Shown here piece by piece: positions 25,300 through 39,100 of a DNA stretch of 64,000 bases (position 1 is the first letter of the stretch; each line of letters starts with the position of its first letter). The position numbers were made by a program, and so were the translations under genes. The notes under the pieces are model-generated. The model saw only the letters and a list, made by a program, of their open reading frames with translations. It did not search any database and was not told the DNA's origin. The stretch lies in NCBI GenBank assembly GCA_019055375.1, contig JAHQIW010005127.1, forward strand, positions 54,397 through 118,396, read 5' to 3'. Source of the DNA: Parelaphostrongylus tenuis. Taxonomy: Eukaryota > Nematoda > Chromadorea > Rhabditida > Metastrongylidae.

Positions 25300-26470
25300 G
25301 GACATAGGCGTTCTACGCTGATCAGTTCCTGTGGAATGTTTCGTGTGCATTCGACTCCTTTCGTAGCATCGCAAGAGTGGTTTCATACATGTTCAACCAT
25401 GTGGAATCATTTGCGGTGTGCTTATCAGTCAAAGAGGTCCATTCTTCGTCCTCACAAACGGGTATGGTATCAATTCATTGCCCTTAGTTAGTTTGACTTT
25501 TTTGAGACGCGGGAGTGAATCAGCTGACTCCGTGTAATCTGGAGGTCACCCTCTGAGCACTACACTAAACGTTTCCTCCTACCATCATCTTTCTTTTCCT
25601 TTTTGCAGCTTATTCTTTAGTGTATGGTCAAGGTATTGCTGAGAGAAAGGTAGCGTATGGATCTCGCTGATGTAAAGTGTATCTCATGAAGCAGCGGAAT
25701 AGGTTCACGTGTTCGCAGCTCACTTGAAGCTCTAAGTTCTGCTCATATCTCGGCATTCATTTAGCCAATTAGCAATCATAAAGTTCGTCCGGAAGAATGT
25801 AAATATGAATTGTCAAGTGGATAGAACATCTTTCCACGGATCACATTTCATGAAGCATTTGTTGAATAAACAGTCGATTGGGAAGAAATTGCCGGTAAGA
25901 AAGCACATTGTGGTAAACTAAGCTACAAAAATTATCGGATGCAATGAATTTTATCTACCTTGTACTTAGCATGGATAGTGTATAACCCATTTCGAGTGTC
26001 ATCTCTCACTGAAATGTATTTGGTTGATTGGTTGATTCAAATGTCTTCAGCGTATTTTTCATACAATATAAATTTTATAACGACTCAACCAGCCGTTTAT
26101 CCCTCTGGTGTCAAGAGATTCACACTAGGCTCATCTGGCTCATTCTCTGCTCACTCTCTCCAAGCCAAGTAAGAATATTTTAGTCTAGCGATCTAAGGAT
26201 TAGATTTGAGATGCGTTCAATGACATTCATAACGAAAGAAAATTTCACAAGCAGCAGCCAAATCCAAATACGTAAAATTTGCAAGCCTTCGTAGGTGATA
26301 GATACGAGGAAGCGAGTGAATGTATAAACTGTTGGGGTTTGCACAATACATGAGAGATATGAGCCGTAAAGAAAAGAAATAGTAGGGTTGTTTTCCGTCA
26401 ATCCCTGTAGGAGGTGCCATGTGTATTCGACTCCTTTCTTAGATCTCAGGAGTGAATCAATGCGTGTTTG
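25300..26470. repeat. Diverged SINE-tail-like segments between gene B and the transporter
   Basis: Segments near 25308-25375 and 26395-26470 share TCCTGTGGAATGTTTCGTGT / TCCCTGTAGGAGGTGCCATG followed by TTCGACTCCTTTC, and resemble the SINE family 1 tail. The stretch from 24976 to 27076 otherwise shows no exon that I can support. Other open frames there do not match known families. Confidence 0.45.
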
Positions 26471-27076
26471 ACCTCAACTTTCTATACTTCTGAAGACTTT
26501 GAAAATTGGAATTTTCGAGACATATAATGTAAAAAACGACGTTGTTATCGCGTTCCGGTGGAAGAGAAATCTCTTCAATAACTACTTATCTGCACAAGAT
26601 ATGAGATAGTACGGAAAATGTAAGATGAAAACAGTGCATGCTCCACTGTGTGAGATTTTCGTATCCCCCAGTGACACGGCATAAATGCCGTCTGTGAGAA
26701 ATCTGTGTAATTCAGTTTCTTTATTCCAACAAATAAAGTTCCACAGTTGGTGAGATATATTCGCTGAGAGGTAAACATCCGTTTGATATTTCCAGGCACA
26801 AGTGCATTGCAATCAATGGGGACTATCGCGAGCATATCAAAATAGTTGAATAATATGACAAGATACCCAACTCTTCAAAGCTTTAAACAGAGATTTGAGA
26901 ATGAAACATTTGCAGAGTTTAAGTCACGCAAGTATTTGAGATGCCATTAACACCGGTAACAAATCCCAGTAAGTACACTTGAGTAAGTAATCAAATAAGT
27001 CACCTATTAGCTACCACATATAAAGCATGAACAAAGACTTTTGGTGAGCATGAACTTCTATATTGCTAATTTCAAC

Positions 27077-30000
27077 TCAGATGAATGGCTGCTTCTCTAA
27101 TTTGTTCACAGGGACCACTGTCACGAGCTTTTGACTGACCGATTTCGTTCGAAATGTTACGTACGTGTAGAGTATACTGCCCATAACACTAGAAATAGAT
27201 GTGAGAAGCAGTAACTGTTGGGAAAAAGATCGGAAACATAAATGATCTACCTGACATTTATGCCAATAAAATTTGTCCATTGAAATATGTAGTCACCACT
27301 TGAAAACATTCCAACATATGTGACGAATAGATTCTGGAACGCTCGAATAGTTTTCATTTCAAGAAAATTCTTTCATTCTCTTGACTATCGGGACGGAAAA
27401 GGGAACATATCTTTTTTTGCACTAGTTTTCCTTTCCAAAAAATCAAGGCTCCAGTAAAAGAGAAAAAGGATTTGGAGAACACAGTCGTCTCAGGTGTTAT
27501 CACGTAATAATATCAGCGAATTTCAGGTACTGGAAAAATTCTCCTCCAGCATAAGCTTATCATAGAATAGATGCGAAAAGGCACATAGGTGGCTGTGATT
27601 CTTTAACTTTTACACCTACCAGCTACCTAAGCTCATGTGACGTCATAGTTCTGATCTGGAACAATAGCCTTTTCTTCTGATTTCGAACAAAGATCAAATT
27701 ACACAATGCGTACCTTAATGGGTCCTACGCACGTTGTCGTAAGAGCAGAATTGAAATGCGTGCATAGAACTAAGGAATAGTTAAGGATGAAACCACAAAC
27801 ACACGACACGAAAAAACAAATCCAAACGGAGGGTGTCATTTCGACTGAGAGCATGAAAATGATGGCCTAAAACATTTTTGGAAGAGGTGAGGTGTTCTGG
27901 AAACTCCGTGAAGATAAAACTTACAAAAAAATTACCTGATTCGCATCACCAGTATAGGAAATGAGCAGAAGTGTAGGAATTAACATGAATAAGGAATTGT
28001 AAAACATCAAACCGTATTTACCCAATTCCTAGAAGAACAGCAATTACGATGGGAATTCAGATAACAACAAAAATAACTGACTTTAGCGTCGAGTTTCTGC
28101 TTGGTGTATACTCCTAAAGCAGCCGTACAGATGTCATTGAGCAAAATAAGTGTATAACCCCAAAGGTCGAAAGTGAGATCGAAAATCGCAGCAATGATCG
28201 AACCTGCGATCATTAAACCGACCGCAATACGGACAGCTCGTGTGGCACTTACACTAAAACGGAAATTCAAAGAAATTACCCTTAAATTGACTGTTTCAGA
28301 AAACATCGCTTGAAACAATATAGTCTAAGAGAATGTTTTGAGCCGTTACGAGGTTGGCACGCTAGTGGCTTATGTACTCTTCAGCGGTCTCGCACGTCTC
28401 ATCAGAGCCACATGTCCCTAAGGCTCACCCCTACTAGTCACAGCGGTGGTGGCAGATGTATCTTTCCCTTTTTTGCACAAGCATTGAGAGCACTTATAAT
28501 GATTTCTCGAAATCAAACAGCCATCATATATGCGATTGCACAGATCCACTGCAGCGGAACCATTGATAACGGAAAAAAAAAACAAGAAAAAGATCCCAAT
28601 TGTTGAGGGAGTCACGAAATCTGAGAGATACTACGCCATCTCTTTGAGGGCGCGTGTGGCACAGTGATTAGAGATGCTCTGCGACGCACAAGTGATAGAT
28701 GGTTCGATGCTGCACTTATCTCAAGCCATCAATCCTCAATCACCTCAAACAATGCTTGGCGAAGTCGAATAAATGGATTATCTTTCAGAGATTGATTATC
28801 GCCGAGTACTTTCTTCATTTCTACTACATTAACTATACCACTACATGAGAATACTATAAATATAGGCAAGTATTAAAAAACTTACCCCAATATATAATAT
28901 TCGAGCACCATTGTCATCAATATAGAAAAGCGCCTCAGTACAGTGAACATGGGCAAGCTTGAAAATAACATGGTTGGAATCAAAGAATTAAATTACACAA
29001 AAAATTAATTACTCAGAGAATCTTTTGTATTTTAGCAGTTACTCTCCATATGAATAATATTTTCCGGTATACCACTACAGCACCAACATACTATTTGAAC
29101 AAAGTCGACTACCACATAAACAAGACACGATACTCAGTACAAACATTCCTTATTTGCAATATTCTTAATTAATAAACGTATTGTCATATCCCAAGGATAT
29201 TGCTGGAGTAAATGGAAGGCGACGTCCTAGATTTGTTTATCGACTTGCATTAGTCGGACATTGCCAGGTGCAGAAAATTTGTGGACGAGATAGCAAATCC
29301 CAGAGATCCGATTCTGCGGAACAAGTACGTGACTCTTGAGAAACATTACCAGGCATTCGCTCCTCAACGATCGTCTGTGAGGCAAAGGCCTCCGCCAATA
29401 GGGCTTCTTGCCCATCCACATGTGCTAGTTGGCCATGGTCGAGGTGGCCGCTAAAGTCATCGAGGACGCTCCACGCTCAATGGTCTCGACGACGTTCCAT
29501 GCTTAAAGGTCTCCAGGACGCCTCATTACTGTACTTGGTCACTGCCAACTCATTTCACAAATTCCTCATTACCGTATCTTACACATTACCTATCACAGTA
29601 TCCTAACTCCACACTCATTACAGCATCTTGCATATTATTGAGTACAATATCCTCACACCACTCATTACACCATCTAACACATTGCTCATTAGCGTTTTCC
29701 TCATTGACGTCCCCTTACATATTCCTCATTACCGTATCTGACTTCTCATTACTGTATCCTCACACAAGCTTAAAACAGTACATAACTCTTTATCATATTT
29801 TCACACATCGCCCTTTATCGTCTATATCGGCACTGTTGTTATTATTCACTTTTTTATAGTTTGAGGTTCAATACGCGGATATTGAAGAGATCCGCGTGGT
29901 CAAAAAGAAGAAAATGAGCATTTAACGACCATTTTACATGTATAACGCTTCGAAGCGAAATAACTGCACTAACTGAAACTCAAAGAAAACAGCTTTATAA

Positions 30001-31945
30001 TTTTCGGACAACACCTGTTCCCAATTCTAGGATCCAAAAATTTACCGTCAGTCCTCATCACACCAGTCCCGTCACCTCCTACAAGGTGCCTATCACATCT
30101 TGAGGCTCGCAGTCAATGGAAAACAGGGAGGACTGTGTTGTACAAAAAAGGAGTACTATACAAGAACAGCCAAAATCGATTAATTCGTCTGTTCTCTGCC
30201 TACTCAAACCAGTTGTTCAAATGAAAGAAGCAGCCGTGAAGCTCTGGAGAAGTAAAGTGGTAATAAAGACAATCCGCTTGATATGCACAGATCCTTTGTG
30301 AGCTCTGTATTGTTTATAGAACGATGACTTCATTATATTACAATGTCATGATCGTAAACGCTAAGCAAGCAATTTGAAAAAAAAAACCGCGTTATCTTCT
30401 CATATTTAGTTATGGTCACTCTCAACGATGTCGTTCGAGGCTGGAGTGTAAAATCAAGGGAATGAATGTCGATGACCGACAAGTATACCTTCACGTTCAA
30501 TTCGTCCACAATATCGTTTTGACATAGAGTAGTCAGGGGGAACAAAATCTGACCCGCTTACTAACCCTTAAGCAAGAAATCTGCATTTGTTCAAAACTTT
30601 GGAAAGAATGTCAATGAAAAATGATTTCTTTATGATGTACGATTCCACTTCAGCGAAATCAACGCCTCCAGATGCTTCAGCTCTCCAACTACGCAAATTT
30701 CTACAAGAATGTTGATATAGGAGCAAATCCTGGAACGTGATGTATGTGTAATAAACTCGAATCACGGCTAACCCTTCTAAGGAACCATTACACGTATAGC
30801 AGGTCCTATGTTCGCTCGTATCTCAGCATTATTGTGGTTATATGTTATGATATCACACCCCGTGATCAAAATGAATTACGTAAAACAGGTTAGGTTGTGA
30901 ATGAACTCCCGCCCAGAGTTGAAGTTTTGCAAATCACTCAGCATTTTTGAATATAAATTCTATTTTTTCGTTGTCTATGAAAATTTTGATATAAGAGGTT
31001 CTAATTTGCATTGGGAGTGTTGGAATCCATTCCTCGTCCTAAATCCTTTACAAAACCTACTTCTAAAAAACATTTTGTTTACATGAAAGAATTATTTCAC
31101 AAAATAATAAACGTCATCAACACGACAAAGCAAAGCTTCCCTATAGATATCTGAAGTTCATAACTGCCTGTATAAGTACTCTAATGAAGGAGATATCTTA
31201 GCCAGTGGTCTTAAAACAGTAGGTCAAGCGCTAACTGTAAAAGAGTGGAGAACGGGCAGTTGACAAGATGTTGTGAATCAAGTGAGGTATATCGCAGGAC
31301 TTGAGCCTTTGAATACAACCTATAAACAAGAGCCGTTTGTCACTATGTCAAGCGCAAACTACCGATCAAATGGCCATAATTTCCCAGCACAATCCCATAA
31401 AGAACTATAACGCTTACAGAGTTGCATGAAAAAGTAGAGCACCCAATTAACTACCCGGAATTACTACGCTAAAAAAGCAGACATCGTTGGCAGCAGCTCG
31501 AGTCACACTCTAGTCGTTGAAACGGGAAAAAGGATGTTTCGCCTCAATATAAGAAATGAAATATAAAAACTACGTTAACTCACTTTATTATTTGTGTCCC
31601 ACCAAGACCAGATACTAAGTTTACCACAAACAATACAGGAAGAGGCATGATTTTCCGTGGTATAGAATAGTCAATTGAAGGAAACGAAACTATATGTAGA
31701 ACTCGCGCCAAGAATAGTACAACAACAGTTGCTACCATCTGACCAAATCCAACAAAGAGAAATGATGGAAATCTGAACAAAGATAACATTATAACGACAG
31801 AATTCATTACTTTCGCGTTTTTAAGGGGAACAATGATCTACCTGAAATTGGTTAATAATATTTTGTTAACGAATACCACAATGATGGAGGTGATTCCATA
31901 AAAGAAAGCAGCCAAAAGCCGTTTCCACAGAGCAATATCACCCAT
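27077..31945 (-). CDS. sqv-7: SLC35D-family nucleotide-sugar transporter, SQV-7-like
   Basis: Eight exons join in frame without any lesion: 31945-31842 (ATG), 31772-31584, 28957-28886, 28253-28082, 28028-27936, 27866-27714, 27333-27251 and 27188-27077 (TGA), predicting 325 residues. SLC35D landmarks appear in order: [97 protein letters not shown] and [17 protein letters not shown]. The family consists of multi-pass Golgi/ER antiporters. C. elegans SQV-7 carries UDP-glucuronate, UDP-GalNAc and UDP-galactose for chondroitin and heparan synthesis. The length and motifs fit, but another SLC35D paralogue cannot be excluded from sequence alone. The start chosen is the first in-frame ATG before LLAAFFYG; an untranslated or short coding exon upstream is possible. 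Intron 2 (31583-28958) holds the tandem repeats at 29.4 kb. Confidence 0.95.
28646..28770 (+). mobile_element. tRNA-derived SINE, family 1, head fragment
   Basis: The head GCGCGTGTGGCACAGTGATT, the box-B-like ATGGTTCGATG and the AATCACCTCAAAC block are present. The central body is deleted and the tail is short. It lies in the transporter intron between 28886 and 28253, antisense to the gene. Confidence 0.7.
29440..29830. repeat. Degenerate tandem repeats in transporter intron
   Basis: Two blocks are seen. At about 29455-29525 three units of roughly 27 bases each contain GTC.(T/A)CGAGGACG(C/T)(T/C)CCA. From 29523 to about 29830 there are many loose units of about 20-30 bases built on CTCATTAC(C/T)GTATC(C/T)(T/C)ACAC. 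Units vary in length and sequence, so this is old satellite-like DNA and not a regular array. No exon is present between 28957 and 31584. Confidence 0.65.
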
Positions 31946-32228
31946 CGGCAGGTTGAAATAGCAAACATCAAAACAGTAATTTCAATAGAAGAAAAATGAA
32001 CCAGGAATTTGACCTTATCCAGAAACAATTGTGAACACAACATCCACGTGCTTTTATTTTAGCGAATAAAATCGTCCTAATGAGGGCACCATAGTAAAAA
32101 TATGAAAAAAAAAACAGATGATAAGAACATAGGAATGTACTCACCAAAAACAAACCAATCATTAAAGTAACGATGTGAAATCACAAGAATGAGCGAAAAC
32201 TCAATGACTGCTGGAGCTGACTGATTAG

Positions 32229-32440
32229 AGATATACATATATACACATATATAAATATATACACATATATATACATATGCATATACATATATGTGTACAT
32301 ATGTACAGATATATGTAATATGTATACACATCCGTATATATACATATGCATATGTATATACATGTGTGCGTGTATTGCCTGTACATATACATATATATAT
32401 ACATATATATATATGCATATATATATATATATATATATTG
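32229..32440. repeat. AT-rich microsatellite (TATA/CATATA/TATG mixture)
   Basis: About 210 bases of alternating TA, ATAC and TATG units lie in the ~1.25 kb spacer between DENND5 (ends 33192) and the transporter start (31945). Otherwise the spacer 31946-33191 shows no supported exon. Tyr-Ile-Cys open frames here are artefacts. Confidence 0.9.
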
Positions 32441-33191
32441 GTTGAAAACCCCTAATTTTTACGGTTTAGGACGCTTTGAAGAGCAAACATAGAGCACTTT
32501 GAGATAGAACAAACACATCATACACGGCTTGCAACTAGAATATAATAAAACCAGGGCTATAAAACCAGATAAGGACTAGATAGGTTAAGTAATCAGAGCA
32601 TACTCATAGATTGATGATGATAAACGATGTGAATACAATGACCTGAGATAAGGATATTAAAGAACATCGAGGTTAGGATAGACCATAAGGAACAGTGACC
32701 ATGCTGAATGATAATATGGACCATAATAGAAATTGTAGCGATTATAAACATACATATAAAATGAAAACAACAGACATGTTCTTCAAGATGACATGCATCT
32801 GGCACCTTAATGAGATTGATATTCTCTGGAGAAAGAAAGGGTTTGGATGTGGCTTTCACAATAAACCAAGGGCAAGCTTAGCTGAACAATACAATGAAAC
32901 GAGATTGCACTGCTTGAAACACGTTTGATAGATTCTATGAAGAAGTATTTTCAAATACAACTGTTATACGGGTTTACAGCTTCAAAGTACACATTATTGC
33001 GACACGTAGATAAAAGAAGGCTATCACTTGGAATAAAGTTGAGACATCCTTCACAACCACATCTAATAGATTTAGCTAAATCGATTGAAGTTAACACTTT
33101 AACGTGTAAACGAACTACGCGGTAGTAGCAAAGAATGAGAAAAGTATTCATTACTCGAATATCACATTTCCTTGTATATACAGTCCCTAAA

Positions 33192-36100
33192 TCACACAAC
33201 TCCATATGTTAGTGAAGGATCAAAGTTGAAGTTGAACTCATTCAATGAGTCGAGCAGTCTTGACAGATACAACAAGTGCGACGGTGTACGGAGAAAGGAC
33301 ACCTCGTCATACAGTTGTGTTGTTACTGGTGTCCATGCCATCATTTGCAGAAAGCCAGATAACATGTGATCTCTAGAAGACAAACGCTATGAACAAGCGC
33401 CTAAGCATTTTTGAAAAAGCAAACTAAACGATGATCAGTGATTTTGGCGGAAATGACTACAAAGTAACTTCGCCCAAATTGTGAATAATTCCATAGAACT
33501 CCATAAAACTTGATAAAAATATACACTACACAGTACTGATGTTGAGCACGTAATAATGAGACGACTTTTCATTGTAAATTATTGAAGCCACGGACCTCCC
33601 TCTTTGAGGGATCCCGCCCGGTTACTCGCGACGGCACATGACGCGTCCCCAGGTGGTGGACAGGGGAATAAACGCGAACCAAAGCGACCGTGTACTTCCC
33701 AGAAAAGCAGGTGGATTCAGGGGATGAGCTCCCTGCTTCTGCAGCGCCAATTTGACAGAACTTCATTTCTACGAGTCAAGTGGCCAAAAGCCTGCAAAAT
33801 CAAACTGCTGGGAAGTAGGAGCGGTCAGAAGTCGCCTCCAACCAACCAACAAACAAGCTCCTCCCGCTTCTCCGAGAAAGACTGGCAAGTTACTTGTGGG
33901 TACCCAGCCATCACATATAGAGCCTGGCAAGCTATACGTTGGGTATCAATAATGCCAAAAACAGTAACAAATATGGGCCGCATTTCCCTGACCCCGAAAG
34001 AGCCCCTGGTACGGCAGCGCCAGGTAGGACGAGTACGGAGAGGCTGCTAAAATCTCAGGGCCGAACTAGGCTGCTAAGATCAAAACGGACTAAAATGACG
34101 ATCTGTACCTACAACGCAAGAACCCTTGCTCACAAATCCGCTGCAGAAGATCTGTTGATTGAAGCAAGAAGAATAAGGTACGATGTCAATCAGCCTGGCT
34201 GAGAAGAGAAGGCGCTATCCTTTTCACGCTGTTTATGACACCGGAGAAGAACTATTCCTTGGTACATGCGATCGCAGAGGTGTCGGCGGCGTTGGCGTCC
34301 GTCGTCAAATCGAATTTGACCGTGAACATTGATTCGTTCGAACAACTAACAACCCGTATCGGACGATTACGGTTGAAACGATGTGGTTCTATGCCGGCTT
34401 TGACCATCTTCGTTGCTTACGCACCAACATCAAGCTATGACGAAGACGAAGTCGAAGTCTATATGGACCTCAAAAATTCTTCAGAGAAGATCATACATTC
34501 TTCAAGGTCATTGTCGGAGATTTTAATGCAAAAACTGGACCTAGAAGAACGTCTGAAGAACGCCACATTGGGACCCACAGACTAGAATGGAATGAATAGG
34601 ATGAGAGGCTACTGAGTTTATCATGACGACCCAAACCATCCATGGTAACTCACAATCCCAAAAGCCTCTTTTTCAGCGATGGACGTGGGAGTCTCCCAAT
34701 GGAGAGTACCATAACGAAATAGACCACATCCTAGAAATCGAAGGTTTTGCGTGACCAATGTCGCTGTTGTTCCTAAGTTCTCCACGGGAGCAGAGCATCG
34801 CCTCCTTCGCGCAACGTTCTGCTTTTCGAGGAGAGGAGAGAAAGCTGCTAAATTCAAACAACCAAGTCCCAGAACTACCATAAACTGGGATGTATTCAAA
34901 TCATTAGTCGGCTCTTGGGAAGATACTGTTGTCGACAACATCGACGAAGAATACGATCGACTCGTTGAATATCTTCGCGTTAGCGCTATGAAAGCCGAGA
35001 GTCCCAAGCTCACGAAGAGACGCCTGCCTCCGCAGACACTCGAGCTGATATGTCAACGCGGAATCGCATGAGCTACAGGCAACCGAAACTTCAGGTCCGC
35101 ACTTTCGAAACGCTGCAGAGAAGCGATCAAAGAAGACCTCAAAGAGAAACGAGCAGCAATAATGGCAGAAGCTGCAGAGTCTGGGAAGAGCATTCGCAAA
35201 GCCCAGCGAGGCTTCGCCAACTATAAGATCAAGATGATTGCACTCCGATGCCCTGACAAAACACTTACAGCTTCCAGAAAGGCTATGGAGAAAATCATCC
35301 ACCAATACTACGCGAATATCTTCGCTAACCATGTCTTCCTATCGTCATATAAATTCGAAGAAGATGAATATGTCGTTCCACCGGGCCTCCCTTACGGAAT
35401 TCGGCATGCTATATCGTCGGGAAGAACAGAACAACGGTCCAGACAGGGTTAGAACAGAACACCTAAAGAGCATGCCGCCAGTTCTCCTCAACACCCTGGC
35501 TCGGCTCTTCACTCGCTACCTGCAAGAATGCGAGGTTCATATTCAATGGAAAACCAGTAAAACCGCGTTGTTGTTCAAAAAGGTGAACCTTCACGACATA
35601 GGCAATTATCGCCCAATCTGCTTCCTGTCTGTTGTTGATGAACTCTTCACTCAAATCATCCTGAACAGGATTGATAGAACACTGGACGAAGGACAGCCAA
35701 GCGAACAAGCAGAGTTTCAAAAAAGATTTAGTACCATAGACCACGATTACAAGACTCATTGAAGTTCCACGAGAGTACAAACAACCACTCTGTCTCACTT
35801 TCATCGATCTGAAGAAAGCCTTTGATTCAGTGGAAACAGAAGCGGTTATAGAGACTCTAGATAACCAGGGCGTCCCTTCTCGGTACATAATCCTTCGTGA
35901 GCTTCAGAGAGCTTTCTTGACCGAAATATCTCCATTCTACAACAACATCACCATTGACGTAAGAAGAGGGGTTCGACAAGACGATACAATTTCGCCAAAA
36001 CTATTCACTGCTACCCTACAAAACGTCATGCGAAAATTAGATTGGGATGATATGGGAGTGAAAATTGACGGTCGACAATTAAACCATCTTCGCTTTGCTG

Positions 36101-39100
36101 ATGATATCGTCATCATAACATCAAACATCAGCTAAGAAGAACGAATGCTGACTGATTTCGATGACGCCTGTGGAAAGATTGGTCTTCAACTAAATCTAAC
36201 GAAAAAGATGTTCATGAGGAACGAATGGGTTTTGAATGCCTCATTCACGCTCAACAGAACGACGATCTCCGAATGCTCCAGTTATGTCTGTCTAAGTCGT
36301 AAAAAAAATGATGAACGACCTAGCTCAAGAGTTGAGCAGGAGTAGACGAGCGGCTTGGGGAACGTTCAAGAGCATCGAAGATGCAGTGAAGAGAACAAAG
36401 AACATCCGACTCCGTGCCCACCTTTTCGACTCGACGATTATCCCTACCCTAATGTATGCAGCAGAAACCTGGTCGCTAAGTAAGCAGGATGAAAGATCCC
36501 TTAGCCTTATCGAACGCGCAGTCGAAAGGTCGATGCTAGGAGTAACCCGTATCTTGCAAATGAGAGAAAGGATCCGAAGTTCCGACCTACGTCAACGATC
36601 GAGATTCAGAGACGCCGTTCTACACACCAGGATGTCGAAAATAAGGTGGACCGTAGACGTGATGCGCTTCAGCGACAACCGATGGACGAGATCCGTTAGC
36701 GACTGGATTCCTTGAGACAATAAACGCTCTACAAGAAGACCACCGACGTGTTGGTCCGATTTCTTCACGAAAGCTATAGGAGAAAGATATGATGCTCAGC
36801 GAATCCCTAGAGCGAGGAGAACCCACTGGGCTACTCTTGCGCGCGATAGGGGAAAATGGAAGTGTTGCTGGTACCCGCTCGAGTCACTCGACGATCAACG
36901 GAAAGACAGGTGATACAAGTGAAATCGTTGATGGTAGACTAGTTAGTGCAGCGAGTGAGCAGGCAACTTGTAATGTGAAATCAGATCGGAAGGTTACGCT
37001 TGTGTTACGAAAGAGCGCGACAGTCAGTGGTTTCTTCACCTCACATGGAAACAATATCAACCAGGAAAGACGCGACTATTGAGATCAGCAGTAGTAGATG
37101 AGAAAGATTTTAGAAGCTAGACAACGAGAACAGGAACATATCGCCGAAATGTATGAACAATAACGTTGACACTTCCTAAACTGTCTCAGTTAGCACTCAC
37201 AGTTCTTTCAATAAGCTAGAAAGTATTGCAAACTTTGACGCTTTCCAAAGAAAATTTATGAAGCAGTGATGCTTGAAAGACTCGCCTTCATGAACCGTAT
37301 TGTGCCCAGTCTCAGCGACTATATTCTTCAACTTATCAGACAAAAGCATGCTTTCATCCTAGTTCTCTATCGTTGAATTCGTCTTTGTTTCGATGCCAAA
37401 CATACAAATACTGTGCTTAGTATATCGAATAAATGATTATTAGTTCACTGTTTGAACAATAGTTTCCATAACCGACCTTCTATCAGATTCGGCATTGATT
37501 AAATTCAGTGTTTTTTGGATGAGCTTATAAAAGGTGTTGATAGCAGAATTTTTAATTACAATCCAGTAAAATGAGATAATGCTTTACTACTCGGCGGTAT
37601 CGCCTTCCTCAGAGTCTGGAGAGGTCACATTTATGCAGAACGTACTCAGTCAAACACTTTCACGACTTCTCAAGAGACAACTTGATAGATATATTTGTAT
37701 GCTACAAAGTGAACAGCTTGTTTATAAGACTTGTTCTAACTGAGTATATATTATTGGAGAATGCACGAAATTTCACATGGCTTGGGATTGCCTGGCTGAG
37801 GCGGAAAAGAAAGCGTGAGTGAGACACGGTCACGCTTTATCACAACACTTGTTTTCTGTTCATTTTTGAATTTTTTTAATACATGCAAAGTGTGTCAAAA
37901 TTTCTGCGCTCATTTTGTTTTCGATTTCTTTGCCACGATAGCAACTTTTACATCAAAATCTTTTCCCTTATGTTTCGTGAGCTATGCGTAGGTGGTTTGT
38001 TTTGTTTGGCTTTACGTTTACCCACTTAATGTTCTTTACATAGATACGAGTACAACCCATTTCGCCAATGTATTCTCAGCCACATCTCTTGTAGATTGGT
38101 TTTATTGCACCCAAACTTATGCAGTCATCGTCTCTAGCGTTAAAAATAACTATACAATTCAACGCTTCACATAAACGAAGACAAAATTGCCTACGAACAA
38201 GCGGTTCATAAAGTGCTTAAATGTGCGTGCTGACCAAGCTGTCCAAATCTGCTCTTCTCAAAAGCGCTTCTTGAATAACTTACTTTGATGGAAATAAAAC
38301 GCACGTCGAAGGGGATTTTATTTCCGCTAGATTAATCATTAGTGATGTCGTTTTTCCTCTAAATCTAATCGGAGAACCTCCCACTCCATCGTAAATGTCA
38401 GAGACGGCTGTTTGCCGCGCCGAGTTTGGGAACTTTTCCTTATGCTCGCTTCTTTTGTGCACAGTGGTAAGTGTTCAGAGGACGTTTTTTTAGTGTTTTG
38501 TGTGTGAAAGATGAAAGGCAAGGTGAAGAAGCAGTCTGCTTTTCACACAAGGATTCGCCCGCTGCATGGAGACTATCCTCTTGTTTCTCTCGAAATGTCG
38601 CTCGATGCCTGTCTAGTCAGTTCTCTTTGGTATTGTGAGAAATTTGGACTTGATGTTCCCAATTAGATAACACCAAGACAATCCTGGCACTACGATATCG
38701 ACCTCGAAAGATGACAAGGTTGGTAAGGTCACAATGGAGTGGAATTCCCTGCTCCTAATGCATAGCACAAATAATATCGCTCCTTGGAGTGAACTGATAC
38801 ATATGAGATACAAGGTTATCTTTGTTTTGATAAGAAAAAAGTAAAACAAAAACCAAAAGTTCAAAAGAGAGTATCACGGCAACGTTCTAGGTAAAAAAAA
38901 ATCTGAGAAGATAACCGTACCTAATTGTTTAAAAGAATGAAAACGTGAAATTTAGCATCTTTCCCAAGAGCAGGACGATTTGAAATTCGATGAACAAGTC
39001 TTAGCGCATGTGTGACAAGTTCACACTGCTCTCGGGACCACTTCGTATCACGACGTCGCAACAAATCCATTAACCAGTTGCACACTTTCTCTGGAGCAAT

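Noticed and set aside
29440..29830. CRISPR-like array
   Set aside because: Units are degenerate, variable in length and without distinct spacers; the context is an intron of a nematode gene.
32077..32418. Tyr/Ile/Cys-rich open frames, also at 24049-24240 and 57033-57540
   Set aside because: They are translations of AT microsatellites, without conserved sequence.
31946..33191. Operon linking DENND5 and the transporter
   Set aside because: Same strand, but a ~1.25 kb spacer with a microsatellite and no visible trans-splice acceptor directly before the transporter start; not supported without SL-cDNA data.
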